This document shows, piece by piece, positions 50,630 through 57,104 of a stretch of 57,104 nt of DNA (its first letter is position 1; every line of letters begins with the position of its first letter). This DNA is from an uncultured Acidobacteriia bacterium. GTDB lineage: Bacteria; Acidobacteriota; Terriglobia; Bryobacterales; Bryobacteraceae. The DNA lies in assembly GCA_903925015.1 (NCBI GenBank), contig CAIYDY010000283.1, positions 1 to 57,104 of the forward strand, given 5' to 3'. The notes under the pieces are model-generated. The model did no database searches and had not been told where the DNA came from. It saw only the letters and a program-made list of their open reading frames with translations. The position numbers and the translations under genes are program-made.

Positions 50630-51807
50630 CGCTGGGCAAAACCCGCGTGGACGGCCATCGCCGCCACCGTCATGATCCCGGAAAACACGCATACGCCGGT
50701 CCAGCCGAATTGGTGCCAGCAGGCGGTCCCGACAAAGGAACCGACCGAGGCCCCGACGAAATACAGCGTCATGTAGACCATGTTGATCCGGCTTCTGGCA
50801 TCGGGACGCAGCGCATAGATCCGCGCCTGATTCGAAACCTGCACCGTCTGCACAGCCAGGTCCATCAGGACAACGCCGACGATCAGACCGTCAAGGACCT
50901 TGCCTGCGAGCCCCATCACCACCCAGGCCAGCAGGTTCACCACCAAGCCAACGAAGACGCTTCGGCGCGCCCCGCTCCTGTCCGCAAGTTTGCCCACCAA
51001 CGGCGCACACAGAGCACCGGCAACTCCCACCAAGCCGAACAAACCGGCCTCCCGGCTGCCATATCCATAACCGGGGGACTCCAAAAAGAACACCAGCGTG
51101 GTCCAAAATGCCGCGAACGTCGCAAATACCAGCATTCCGGTCCAGCATGCCTCGCGCCAAACCGGTAGTTCCCGCCACAATTGGGGAATCGAACGGATCA
51201 GTTCCACCCACCCAACGGAGGCCGTCGGCGTGCTCTGCGGAAGCTGGAACCGAATCAGACCCGAAAGGCCCACCATCAGGACACAAGCAATGCCGAACAC
51301 GGACCGCCACCCGAAAACCGATGCCACCATTCCTGAAAATGTCCGGGCCAGTAGGATTCCCATCAGCAGACCGCTGAACACTTTCCCCACAACCGCACCC
51401 CGCGTTTCCGGCGAAGCCAGGGACGCCGCGAAAGGAATCAGAACATGAACGGCGGAAACACTGGTGCCCAGGAGGAAGCACCCAATTCCAAATATGATCG
51501 ACGTTTGCGCCGTCGCCATGATCGCCATCGCAAACGCGGACGCCAGGATCAGCCGGATGCTGAGCTGGCGGCGTTCCAAAATATCCCCCAGTGGCACGAA
51601 AACAAACAGGCCCAACGAGATCCCAATCTGGATCAAAGTCGCGAAACGACCCGCCCCGACCACCGTGAGGTCGAAAGTTCGAGCAATATCGGACAGCACC
51701 GGTTGGGCGTAGTAGCCATTGGCAACCAGCACGCAAACGGCAAAAGCCATAAGTCGAACAAGGGCCGGTCGAATAGTTTTGGGAGCTTCCTGCGTGGTGG
51801 ATGCCAT
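50626..51807 (-). CDS. MFS transporter (arabinose-efflux/YnfM-like)
   Basis: The 393-residue protein has 12 predicted TM helices, with the MFS motif A between TM2 and TM3 (GDILERRQLSIRL), the mid-protein linker FRFQLPQS-type region around residue 190, and a second motif near LADRSGARRS. It resembles drug/sugar efflux members of the YnfM/arabinose-efflux group. AGGA at about 9 nt before ATG 51807 supports the start; TATAAA overlaps the start region, so an internal start is possible but has no better Shine-Dalgarno. It is divergent from the copper operon. The substrate is unknown. Confidence 0.87.
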   Translation of the reverse strand: MASTTQEAPKTIRPALVRLMAFAVCVLVANGYYAQPVLSDIARTFDLTVVGAGRFATLIQIGISLGLFVFVPLGDILERRQLSIRLILASAFAMAIMATAQTSIIFGIGCFLLGTSVSAVHVLIPFAASLASPETRGAVVGKVFSGLLMGILLARTFSGMVASVFGWRSVFGIACVLMVGLSGLIRFQLPQSTPTASVGWVELIRSIPQLWRELPVWREACWTGMLVFATFAAFWTTLVFFLESPGYGYGSREAGLFGLVGVAGALCAPLVGKLADRSGARRSVFVGLVVNLLAWVVMGLAGKVLDGLIVGVVLMDLAVQTVQVSNQARIYALRPDARSRINMVYMTLYFVGASVGSFVGTACWHQFGWTGVCVFSGIMTVAAMAVHAGFAQR

Positions 51808-51865
51808 TTATAGGGTTCCTACCATTGTCAGCCCTGGCCGACGCTGTGTTACCGTCGGATTAGGG

Positions 51866-52189
51866 ATGCGCCAAGCAGTGACCAGACAAACGGCCAAGCT
51901 TTTGCTCGGCGTCTTCGTTGCGCTGCTCTGCATCTGTCCGCTCATGTGCGCCCAGCCCGCCGATTCGCATGCGTGCTGCAAGCACAAACAAACCCAAGCC
52001 AACACCAAGCCCTGCGATTCCGCCATTGCCGCAACCAAAACGCCGGCCATCCCCCAGGTGCCGATAGCTGCGGCGCTGCCCGGACCGGTTCTGGAAGCCA
52101 GCTTGCTCCCGGCTGAAGTGACCCTTTCACCGACCCCCACGGCGTTCGATCCGCCCCCGCCCAAACGCAAACTCACGCTCCGTATTTGA
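51866..52189 (+). CDS. Small exported Cys/His-rich protein, first gene of the copper operon
   Basis: The 107-residue protein starts MRQAVTRQTAKLLLGVF and has a hydrophobic export signal (about 10-28, LLLGVFVALLCICPLMC). A compact metal-ligand cluster HACCKHK (about 34-40) follows, and KPC lies further on. The rest is Pro/Ala-rich and ends PPPPKRKLTLRI. The signal is either a cleaved peptide or a lipoprotein with LMCAQ as a lax lipobox. It lies upstream of a Met/His-rich protein, CopZ and CopA, which suggests copper binding in the periplasm. No family is recognised. ATG 51866 has GGG immediately before it, not a standard spacing. Confidence 0.72.
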   Translation: MRQAVTRQTAKLLLGVFVALLCICPLMCAQPADSHACCKHKQTQANTKPCDSAIAATKTPAIPQVPIAAALPGPVLEASLLPAEVTLSPTPTAFDPPPPKRKLTLRI

Positions 52190-52251
52190 TCTCCAAGCCC
52201 CTTCACGTCCAACCCCAGTAAGTCGAAGTGTATTTCCTTGGAGAAAAATTC

Positions 52252-53505
52252 GTGCGTTTATTTGCATTTCTGATGTTCGCCGCCTCCCTGTGCGCCCAAC
52301 ATGACATGAGCCAGATGGAGGGCATGCAGCACATGCTCCATGACATGGCCGCGATGGCGGGTGACAAATCCCCCATGACAGCGTCCGGCACCAGCTTCAA
52401 CCCCGCCGCCACCCCGATGGAGATGCTGCACCTGAAATCCGGGAGATGGACGCTTGGGCTGCACGGAGTCCTGTTCCTGGCAGAGATCCAGCAGACCGGC
52501 CCCAGGGGCCACGACAAACTCGCATCCGTCAACTGGATGATGGCCGACGCATCCACCAAACTCGGGCGCGGCACCTTCACCGTCCGAACAATGCTGAGTC
52601 TGGAACCCACCACCATCACCAACCAACGGTATCCCCTTCTGTTTCAAACCGGTGAAACCGCACACGGCAAGCCGATCATCGATGGTCAGCACCCGCACGA
52701 TTTCGTCATGGAACTGGCCGTGCAGTACACGCAGGCCTTCGGGAAGAGCAATCGTTTCTGGCTCTACGCGGCTCCGGTCGGCGATCCCGCGTTCGGTCCG
52801 GTTGCATTTCCCCACCGCGCCTCCGCCGCCGAATTGCCGCAAGCCACCCTCGGCCACCACCTGCAGGACTCCACCCACATCTCCAACGAGGTGGTAACAG
52901 CGGGCATCTCCCACGGCATTTTCGGCGTCGAGGCCAGCGGCTTCCATGGCGGAGAACCCAACGAAAACCGTTGGAATATCGACCACGGCCCGATTGATTC
53001 CTATTCCGGACGCCTAACCATCACCCCAAATCCGCGCTGGGCCGCGCAAGTTTCGGCAGCACGCCTCGCGCACCCCGAACAACTGGAGCCGGGCGACCAG
53101 ACCCGCATCGGGGCGTCCATCACGAACATTCGGCCTTTTCCGAATGGCGAAATCGCCACAAGCCTCATCTGGGGCCGCGTCCACAAGACAGCCGGGGGCG
53201 ACAACCTGAATGGATACACCGTCGAATCCGTGGCGCGCTTTCGGAAGTCCAATTACGTGACCGGAAGGATCGAGGTGGATGACAAGGATGAACTCTCCAC
53301 CGGCACTCAGTCGCTGCGTGGCACAATCGGGGCATACACGCTTGGATATACCCGTGAAGTCGCCCGCCTGCCGGGATTGGGGGCTGCTGTTGGTGCGAAT
53401 TTCACCTCGTACAGCATGGCGGCCGACGTGCATAAGGTTTACGGGCAACACCCAGTGTCCGTAATGGTTTTCCTGCGGCTTCGGCTCAGGGCTTGGTCTT
53501 TTTAG
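52252..53505 (+). CDS. Outer-membrane beta-barrel-like protein with Met/His-rich N-terminus (copper operon)
   Basis: The 417-residue protein has a signal peptide (MRLFAFLMFAASLCAQ), then a Met/His-rich stretch (HDMSQMEGMQHMLHDMAAM) typical of copper-binding periplasmic proteins. The remainder alternates short aromatic and polar beta-strands with many Gly/Asn turns (GRWTLGLHGVLFLAE, QHPHDFVMELAVQYTQAF, GAYTLGYTREVARLPG) and ends VFLRLRLRAWSF, a barrel-like terminal strand ending in Phe. GTG 52252 has GGAG 8 nt upstream; an in-frame ATG at 52228 has no such site. The family is not recognised by name. Context with CopZ/CopA implies a role in copper efflux or sequestration at the outer membrane. 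Confidence 0.78.
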   Translation: MRLFAFLMFAASLCAQHDMSQMEGMQHMLHDMAAMAGDKSPMTASGTSFNPAATPMEMLHLKSGRWTLGLHGVLFLAEIQQTGPRGHDKLASVNWMMADASTKLGRGTFTVRTMLSLEPTTITNQRYPLLFQTGETAHGKPIIDGQHPHDFVMELAVQYTQAFGKSNRFWLYAAPVGDPAFGPVAFPHRASAAELPQATLGHHLQDSTHISNEVVTAGISHGIFGVEASGFHGGEPNENRWNIDHGPIDSYSGRLTITPNPRWAAQVSAARLAHPEQLEPGDQTRIGASITNIRPFPNGEIATSLIWGRVHKTAGGDNLNGYTVESVARFRKSNYVTGRIEVDDKDELSTGTQSLRGTIGAYTLGYTREVARLPGLGAAVGANFTSYSMAADVHKVYGQHPVSVMVFLRLRLRAWSF

Positions 53506-53516
53506 GAGGAACGTCA

Positions 53517-53729
53517 ATGGAGAAATTGGAACTCAATATTACTGGCATGACCTGTGGCGGCTGCGTGCGCAGTGTCCAAAAGAAGCTGGCGGGCCTTCCC
53601 GGGGTTTCCTCGGCCAAGGTGGACCTTGCCGCCGCTGAAGCAGTGGTGGAGTTCGACTCCTCCGCGACGGGAGCAGGTGCCATGGTAGCGGCGGTCGCGG
53701 CAATCGGTTTTCAAGCGTCCTTGAAATAA
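53517..53729 (+). CDS. copZ: Copper chaperone, heavy-metal-associated domain (CopZ-like)
   Basis: This is a single HMA domain of 70 residues with the metal motif GMTCGGC (C13, C16) and the pattern KKLAGLPGVSSAKVDLAAAEAVVEF. It binds Cu(I) and hands it to CopA. AGGAGG 6 nt before ATG 53517 is a strong ribosome-binding site. It ends 4 bp before copA, which has its own HMA domain. An in-frame ATG at 53493 is rejected because it would absorb the end of the outer-membrane gene. Confidence 0.9.
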   Translation: MEKLELNITGMTCGGCVRSVQKKLAGLPGVSSAKVDLAAAEAVVEFDSSATGAGAMVAAVAAIGFQASLK

Positions 53730-53733
53730 TCCG

Positions 53734-55827
53734 ATGGGATCGGTCAAGGACGTTGAATTACCGATCGGCGGCATGACCTGCACGGCCTGCGCCCGCACGG
53801 TGGAGAAGCAGCTCGGCGCGGCCCCCGGCGTTGAACAGGCCAACGTCAACTTTGCAACCCGTATTGCGTCGATTCGATACAACGCCGCGCTGACGGACGT
53901 ACCCGGTCTGGTCCTTGCGGTGCAGGACGCCGGTTTCGACGTTCCAGTGGAGCCCCAGGAAATCGCGGACAAGGCCGAAGCGCGCGCCATGCTGCGCCGA
54001 CTGCTCTTCGGAGCGTTGTTCGCAGTTCCCGTCGCCATCCTCGGCATGGCGGAGCACCTTCCGTGGGTTCAATTTGTCCTGACAATGCCGGTTCTGGCGT
54101 TTTCCGGCTGGCCTTTCTACCACGATGCCTTCACTGCCGCGAGGCACAAATCGGCCAACATGAATACCCTCGTGGCCTTGGGGACCTCGGCGGCATTCCT
54201 GTTTTCAGTTTTCCAACTCGTGACCGGCCACATGGAAGTCTATTTCGAGGCGGCGGCAACCATCGTCGTCTTGGTTCTGCTGGGACGGCTGTTGGAATTC
54301 CGTGCCCGAGGAAAAGCGTCCGAAGCCATCCGGCACCTGATGACCCTCCAGCCCGAAACCGCCCGCGTCCGCAACAGCCAGGGAGTCGAGCGGGAAGTTC
54401 CTGTGATGGACGTCGCCGTCGGAGACTCCATCGTGGTCCGGCCGGGCGAAAGGCTCCCGGTCGACGGAGTTGTTGAGGAAGGCGCAACAGAGATCGACGA
54501 ATCCATGCTGACCGGTGAAAGTCTACCTGTCGGAAAGTCCACCGGGGCCGGGGCCTTTGGAGGAACGATGAACGGATCTGGAGCCATCGTGTACCGTGTG
54601 ACCGGTGTTGGGCGCGAAACAGCCCTCGCCAGGATCGCGGACATGGTCAAGAAGGCGCAGGGCTCCAAGGCACCCGTCGCCAGAATGGCGGACACCATTA
54701 GCGGCTACTTCACCGGAGCAGTGGTTTTTGCCGCATTGCTCACCTTTGCAATCTGGCTTTGTTTTGCGCCGTTGGGAACGGCACTGGTGAACGCGGTTGC
54801 GGTCCTGATTGTGGCCTGCCCCTGCGCGATGGGTCTCGCGACTCCCGCCGCGATCATGGCCGGGACCGGTCGCGGAGCCGAACGTGGCATCCTGATCCGG
54901 AACGGCCAGGCACTCGAATCCGCGGCGCGTATCAATCTTGTGGTCTTGGACAAGACTGGAACCATCACGCTCGGACGACCCCGTGTGACGTCCTTCCGTG
55001 TTCGGCCCGGCTTCAACGAGACCGAGGTTCTTGGTCTGGCCGCTGCCGTCGAAAAGTGGAGCGAACATCCCATTGCGCACGCTGTCCTCGATCTGCAACG
55101 GCAGCGGTTCGGCTCTGTGGCGATCCCCGATGCCACCGAGTTTCGGGCGCTGCCCGGCACTGGAGCCAGCGCCCGTGTCTCGCGCCGCCAAGTCTTTGTT
55201 GGGAAGGGAGCGTCCGGCGCGGTGGAAGTCCGCCTTGATGACGTGGTTGCCGGCGAATTCGAATTTGCGGATACGGTCAAGACGGAAGCCCGCACCGCCA
55301 TCGCACGGTTGCGGGAGGCGGGAATCGAAGTGCGGATGGTGACCGGCGACACCAAAACCACGGCCTTGGCGGTAGCAGCGGAGGTTGGCATTGAAATCAG
55401 CAATGTCCTGGCCGCTGTAACGCCCCAGGGCAAGATTGACGAGATCCAGCGCCTCCGGTCGATGGGAAGTCGCGTAGCCATGGTGGGTGACGGCATCAAC
55501 GACGCTCCGGCCCTCGCAGCCGCCGACGCCGGCATCGCCATTGGAACGGGCGCGGGTGCCGCGATGGAGGCTGGCGGAATCGTTTTGGTGCGGGGAGACC
55601 TGTCCGGGGTGCCGGAGTCGTTGGAGCTGGCCCGGAAGACCATGCGGATCGTTCACCAGAACCTCTTTTGGGCCTTTGGGTACAATGCCCTTGCGATTCC
55701 GGTGGCAGCCGGAATGCTCTACCCCTGGACCGGATGGCTTCTATCGCCCATGTTGGCCTCGGCCGCCATGGCGATGTCGAGCGTCTCAGTGGTCCTGAAC
55801 AGCCTCCGACTGCGAGGCAAGAGCTAG
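53734..55827 (+). CDS. copA: Copper-translocating P1B-type ATPase
   Basis: The 697-residue Cu(I) exporter has one N-terminal HMA domain (GMTCTAC, C16 and C19) and eight TM helices. The ion-binding C362-P363-C364 lies in [14 protein letters not shown]. The phosphorylation site is D406 in LDKTGTI, and SEHPIAHAV is the nucleotide-binding His-Pro. [19 protein letters not shown] is the hinge, and the C-terminal YN and M-x3-S ligands are in [16 protein letters not shown] and [15 protein letters not shown]. These residues fit CopA (Cu+) rather than Zn/Cd types. It is the last gene of the copper operon, and no CueR or CsoR gene is adjacent. Confidence 0.95.
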   Translation: MGSVKDVELPIGGMTCTACARTVEKQLGAAPGVEQANVNFATRIASIRYNAALTDVPGLVLAVQDAGFDVPVEPQEIADKAEARAMLRRLLFGALFAVPVAILGMAEHLPWVQFVLTMPVLAFSGWPFYHDAFTAARHKSANMNTLVALGTSAAFLFSVFQLVTGHMEVYFEAAATIVVLVLLGRLLEFRARGKASEAIRHLMTLQPETARVRNSQGVEREVPVMDVAVGDSIVVRPGERLPVDGVVEEGATEIDESMLTGESLPVGKSTGAGAFGGTMNGSGAIVYRVTGVGRETALARIADMVKKAQGSKAPVARMADTISGYFTGAVVFAALLTFAIWLCFAPLGTALVNAVAVLIVACPCAMGLATPAAIMAGTGRGAERGILIRNGQALESAARINLVVLDKTGTITLGRPRVTSFRVRPGFNETEVLGLAAAVEKWSEHPIAHAVLDLQRQRFGSVAIPDATEFRALPGTGASARVSRRQVFVGKGASGAVEVRLDDVVAGEFEFADTVKTEARTAIARLREAGIEVRMVTGDTKTTALAVAAEVGIEISNVLAAVTPQGKIDEIQRLRSMGSRVAMVGDGINDAPALAAADAGIAIGTGAGAAMEAGGIVLVRGDLSGVPESLELARKTMRIVHQNLFWAFGYNALAIPVAAGMLYPWTGWLLSPMLASAAMAMSSVSVVLNSLRLRGKS

Positions 55828-55855
55828 GACTTCGCACCGTTTCCGGCAAGTGGGC

Positions 55856-55861
55856 TACAAT
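55856..55861 (+). promoter_or_regulatory. efp promoter -10 box candidate
   Basis: TACAAT lies 12 nt before ATG 55874 in the 46-bp gap after copA, with GAGG between. A -35 is not clear (TTCGCA at a long spacing). Confidence 0.38.
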
Positions 55862-55873
55862 AGAGGTTTCGCA

Positions 55874-56431
55874 ATGTTAACAGCTACCCAGTTGCGGCCT
55901 GGAATGGTCGTAAAGCACAACAACGAGCTTTACTCGGTGTTCAGCATGACCCACCGCACGCCCGGAAACCTCCGCGGCTTCGTGCAGGTGAAGATGCGCA
56001 GCCTGAAGAACGGTTCCATGATGGAAAACCGCTTCTCCTCCGAAGACAAGGTCGAAAAGGCCATCATGGAGGAAGTGGAAATGGAGTACCTCTATGACGA
56101 TGGAGAGTACTACTATTTCATGAACACCCAGGACTACGAGCAGATGCATCTCACGAAGGATCTGCTGGGCGACGCGATCTACTATCTGATACCGCAGCTT
56201 AAGGTCAAGGTGGAGTTCTACGAGGGCAAGCCGATGAGCGTGGAGCTTCCGGCGACGGTTGACCTCACCGTCGTGGAAACCGAACCGGGCCTCAAGGGTG
56301 CGACGGTGTCCAATGTCGGCAAACCCGCGAAACTTGAGACGGGCCTCATGGTGCAGGTTCCCGCCTTCATCGTGGAGGGTGAAAAGATCCGCGTCAACAC
56401 CTCCGAAGGCACCTACCAGGAACGCGCTTAA
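55874..56431 (+). CDS. efp: Translation elongation factor P
   Basis: EF-P relieves ribosome stalling at proline stretches. The 185-residue protein has the three-domain layout: a KOW-like domain I with the modification loop [11 protein letters not shown] (residues 27-37), then domain II and an OB-type domain III ([30 protein letters not shown]). The loop tip holds Asn32-Leu33-Arg34, not Lys34 as in E. coli (lysylated by EpmA) or Arg32 (rhamnosylated by EarP). It may be unmodified or use another system. GAGG is 8 nt upstream. It is separate from copA by its own promoter candidate and followed by a terminator. Confidence 0.95.
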   Translation: MLTATQLRPGMVVKHNNELYSVFSMTHRTPGNLRGFVQVKMRSLKNGSMMENRFSSEDKVEKAIMEEVEMEYLYDDGEYYYFMNTQDYEQMHLTKDLLGDAIYYLIPQLKVKVEFYEGKPMSVELPATVDLTVVETEPGLKGATVSNVGKPAKLETGLMVQVPAFIVEGEKIRVNTSEGTYQERA

Positions 56432-56852
56432 TCCAGTTCCCTATTTTCAGCCGAGCCCCGTGCCGTCGCCCAACTTGGCGATTGCTCGGGGCTTTTGATT
56501 TCCCGGGTCCCAAATCGAAATTTGCGATCCCATCTTGAAACGCTGCATACCATTCCTGCACTTGGTGGATGTCAGGAATGGCCGCAAAGCATTGAAAATG
56601 CAGCGGACTGAATTTGGACCCTTGAATGCTCCGAGACTGGCGTGCGATGAAAGACAGCAGTTCGGGTGACGGCGAGAAATCTCCCTCCAAATTGTTTCCC
56701 CGATGTAAAAGCCCCTCAGCAAACCTCCCAATTCCCTCCAGAACCCCACTCGCCGCCCCGAACTTTTTCCTGAACCGCCAACGCCCATTCCCGGCGACCG
56801 TGGCCGGTGCGAGATCATTATAGGGAGAGATACAAAATAGGGAGAGATACAA
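56432..56852. other. Intergenic region with terminator and transaldolase leader
   Basis: 421 bp without a supported gene. It holds the efp terminator and a 17-bp tandem repeat before the transaldolase start. A long minus-strand reading frame crosses it, but it has no internal start and is not credible as a gene; a decayed remnant cannot be excluded. Confidence 0.5.
56453..56497 (+). terminator. Intrinsic terminator after efp
   Basis: AGCCCCG (56454-56460) pairs with CGGGGCT (56487-56493) around an internal smaller stem (GCC/GGC), followed by TTTTGATTT. Strong GC stem plus T-tract. Confidence 0.7.
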
Positions 56853-56853
56853 A
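56820..56853 (+). repeat. 17-bp tandem duplication of the ribosome-binding region
   Basis: ATAGGGAGAGATACAAA occurs twice in exact tandem (56820-56836 and 56837-56853). The last base of the second copy is the A of the ATG. Each copy carries a GGGAGAG Shine-Dalgarno. Confidence 0.8.
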
Positions 56854-57104
56854 TGTCCAGAACACTTTTGCAGCAACTTCGCGACATGACAGTCGTAGTG
56901 GCCGATACCGGGGACCTCGAAGCAATTGAGAAGTTCCAACCACGCGTCGCAACGACAAATCCTTCGTTGATCACCGCAGCGGCCGAAATGCCGAAGTACC
57001 ACGAAATCGTCGACCAGACCCTCATGGGTGCGCGCACCGAGCTGGGAGCTTCGGCGGAACCGTCCAAGGTCGCCAACCTCGCATTTGAACGTTTGGCCGT
57101 GGAA
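56853..57104 (+). CDS. tal: Transaldolase, N-terminal part (truncated by window end)
   Basis: The visible 84 residues start MSRTLLQQLRDMTVVVADTG and have TTNPSLITAAAEMPKYHEIVDQ, the family's N-terminal strand-helix pair containing the substrate-binding Asp (ADTG) and ATTNPSL. Transaldolase B/A exchanges three-carbon units in the pentose-phosphate pathway, complementing the transketolase at 37514. The catalytic Lys lies beyond the window. GGGAGAG 6-7 nt before ATG 56853 fixes the start, and its duplication makes the ribosome-binding region double. The gene runs off the end. Confidence 0.9.
   Translation, partial: MSRTLLQQLRDMTVVVADTGDLEAIEKFQPRVATTNPSLITAAAEMPKYHEIVDQTLMGARTELGASAEPSKVANLAFERLAVE

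Noticed and set aside
49028-50692. 554-codon minus-strand frame opposite the kinase end and the sigma-54 regulator
   Set aside because: Antisense to genes with complete diagnostic motifs; no start region or domain of its own.
53493-53516. Longer copZ start at ATG 53493
   Set aside because: AGGAGG is placed correctly for 53517, and the HMA fold begins there.
56394-57002. Minus-strand frame across the efp-transaldolase gap
   Set aside because: Its only ATG is inside the transaldolase gene and it crosses the efp terminator. No domain is seen. A decayed gene remnant is possible but cannot be supported.

Overview
This is a GC-rich (by eye about 60%), densely packed chromosomal segment. It most likely comes from an acidobacterium of the Bryobacter/Solibacter type. 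The taxonomic signs are a VWFA-related protein of the acidobacterial type (30780-31763), a very large Oar-like TonB-dependent receptor with an N-terminal carboxypeptidase-regulatory-like domain (31929-35384), a PEP-CTERM/HAF-repeat exported protein (282-1433), a tricorn-like S41 peptidase (41673-45014), and a mosaic of housekeeping and accessory genes in short directons. The assignment is inference. There is no rRNA gene, recognisable tRNA, IS element, phage gene or CRISPR array.

Layout. 1-7.3 kb: end of a sugar-phosphate isomerase/epimerase, PEP-CTERM protein, B12-binding radical SAM protein, then on the minus strand a Tat-exported MBL-fold hydrolase, a LolC/E-type permease and lysS. 7.4-14.1 kb: a plus-strand run with a GT2 glycosyltransferase, an MhqO-like dioxygenase, an MhqD-like esterase, an SGNH hydrolase, a YgfZ-type protein, a CxxCH/helix-hairpin-helix periplasmic protein and a PPOX flavoprotein. 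14.1-23.9 kb: three large polytopic glycosyltransferase-like membrane proteins around a translationally coupled trio (molybdopterin oxidoreductase, lipoprotein, membrane protein), plus a DksA/TraR zinc-finger protein and PgeF/YfiH. 23.9-28.2 kb: minus-strand FKBP, sialate O-acetylesterase, cysE, a lone nuoI and a CGNR regulator. 28.3-37.5 kb: alpha/beta hydrolase, cNMP-gated MscS-type channel, VWFA protein, TonB receptor with an adjacent GntR/FCD regulator, SDR and OsmC. 37.5-46.6 kb: transketolase, methyltransferase, dinB, tricorn-like peptidase, a membrane protein and an ABC ATPase. 46.7-50.6 kb: a coupled glcD-like dehydrogenase, histidine kinase and sigma-54 response regulator. 50.6-57.1 kb: an MFS transporter, a four-gene copper-handling operon (small Cys/His secreted protein, Met/His-rich outer-membrane-like protein, CopZ, CopA), efp, and the start of a transaldolase gene.

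Functional links visible here are copper detoxification (51866-55827), a likely hydroxy-acid oxidation and sensing module (46653-50629), MhqO/MhqD-style electrophile or quinone handling (8127-9609), pentose-phosphate enzymes (37514 and 56853), and a divergent CGNR-hydrolase pair with a shared inverted repeat. At the DNA level, many genes have a -10-like hexamer only 5-12 nt before the start codon and no clear Shine-Dalgarno, suggesting leaderless or very short-leader transcripts. I see no obvious new defence or mobile system. The strongest leads for something undescribed are the two uncharacterised proteins of the copper operon, the palindrome over the dinB start, the CGNR operator candidate, the coupled trio at 16394-20906 and the duplicated ribosome-binding region of the transaldolase gene.
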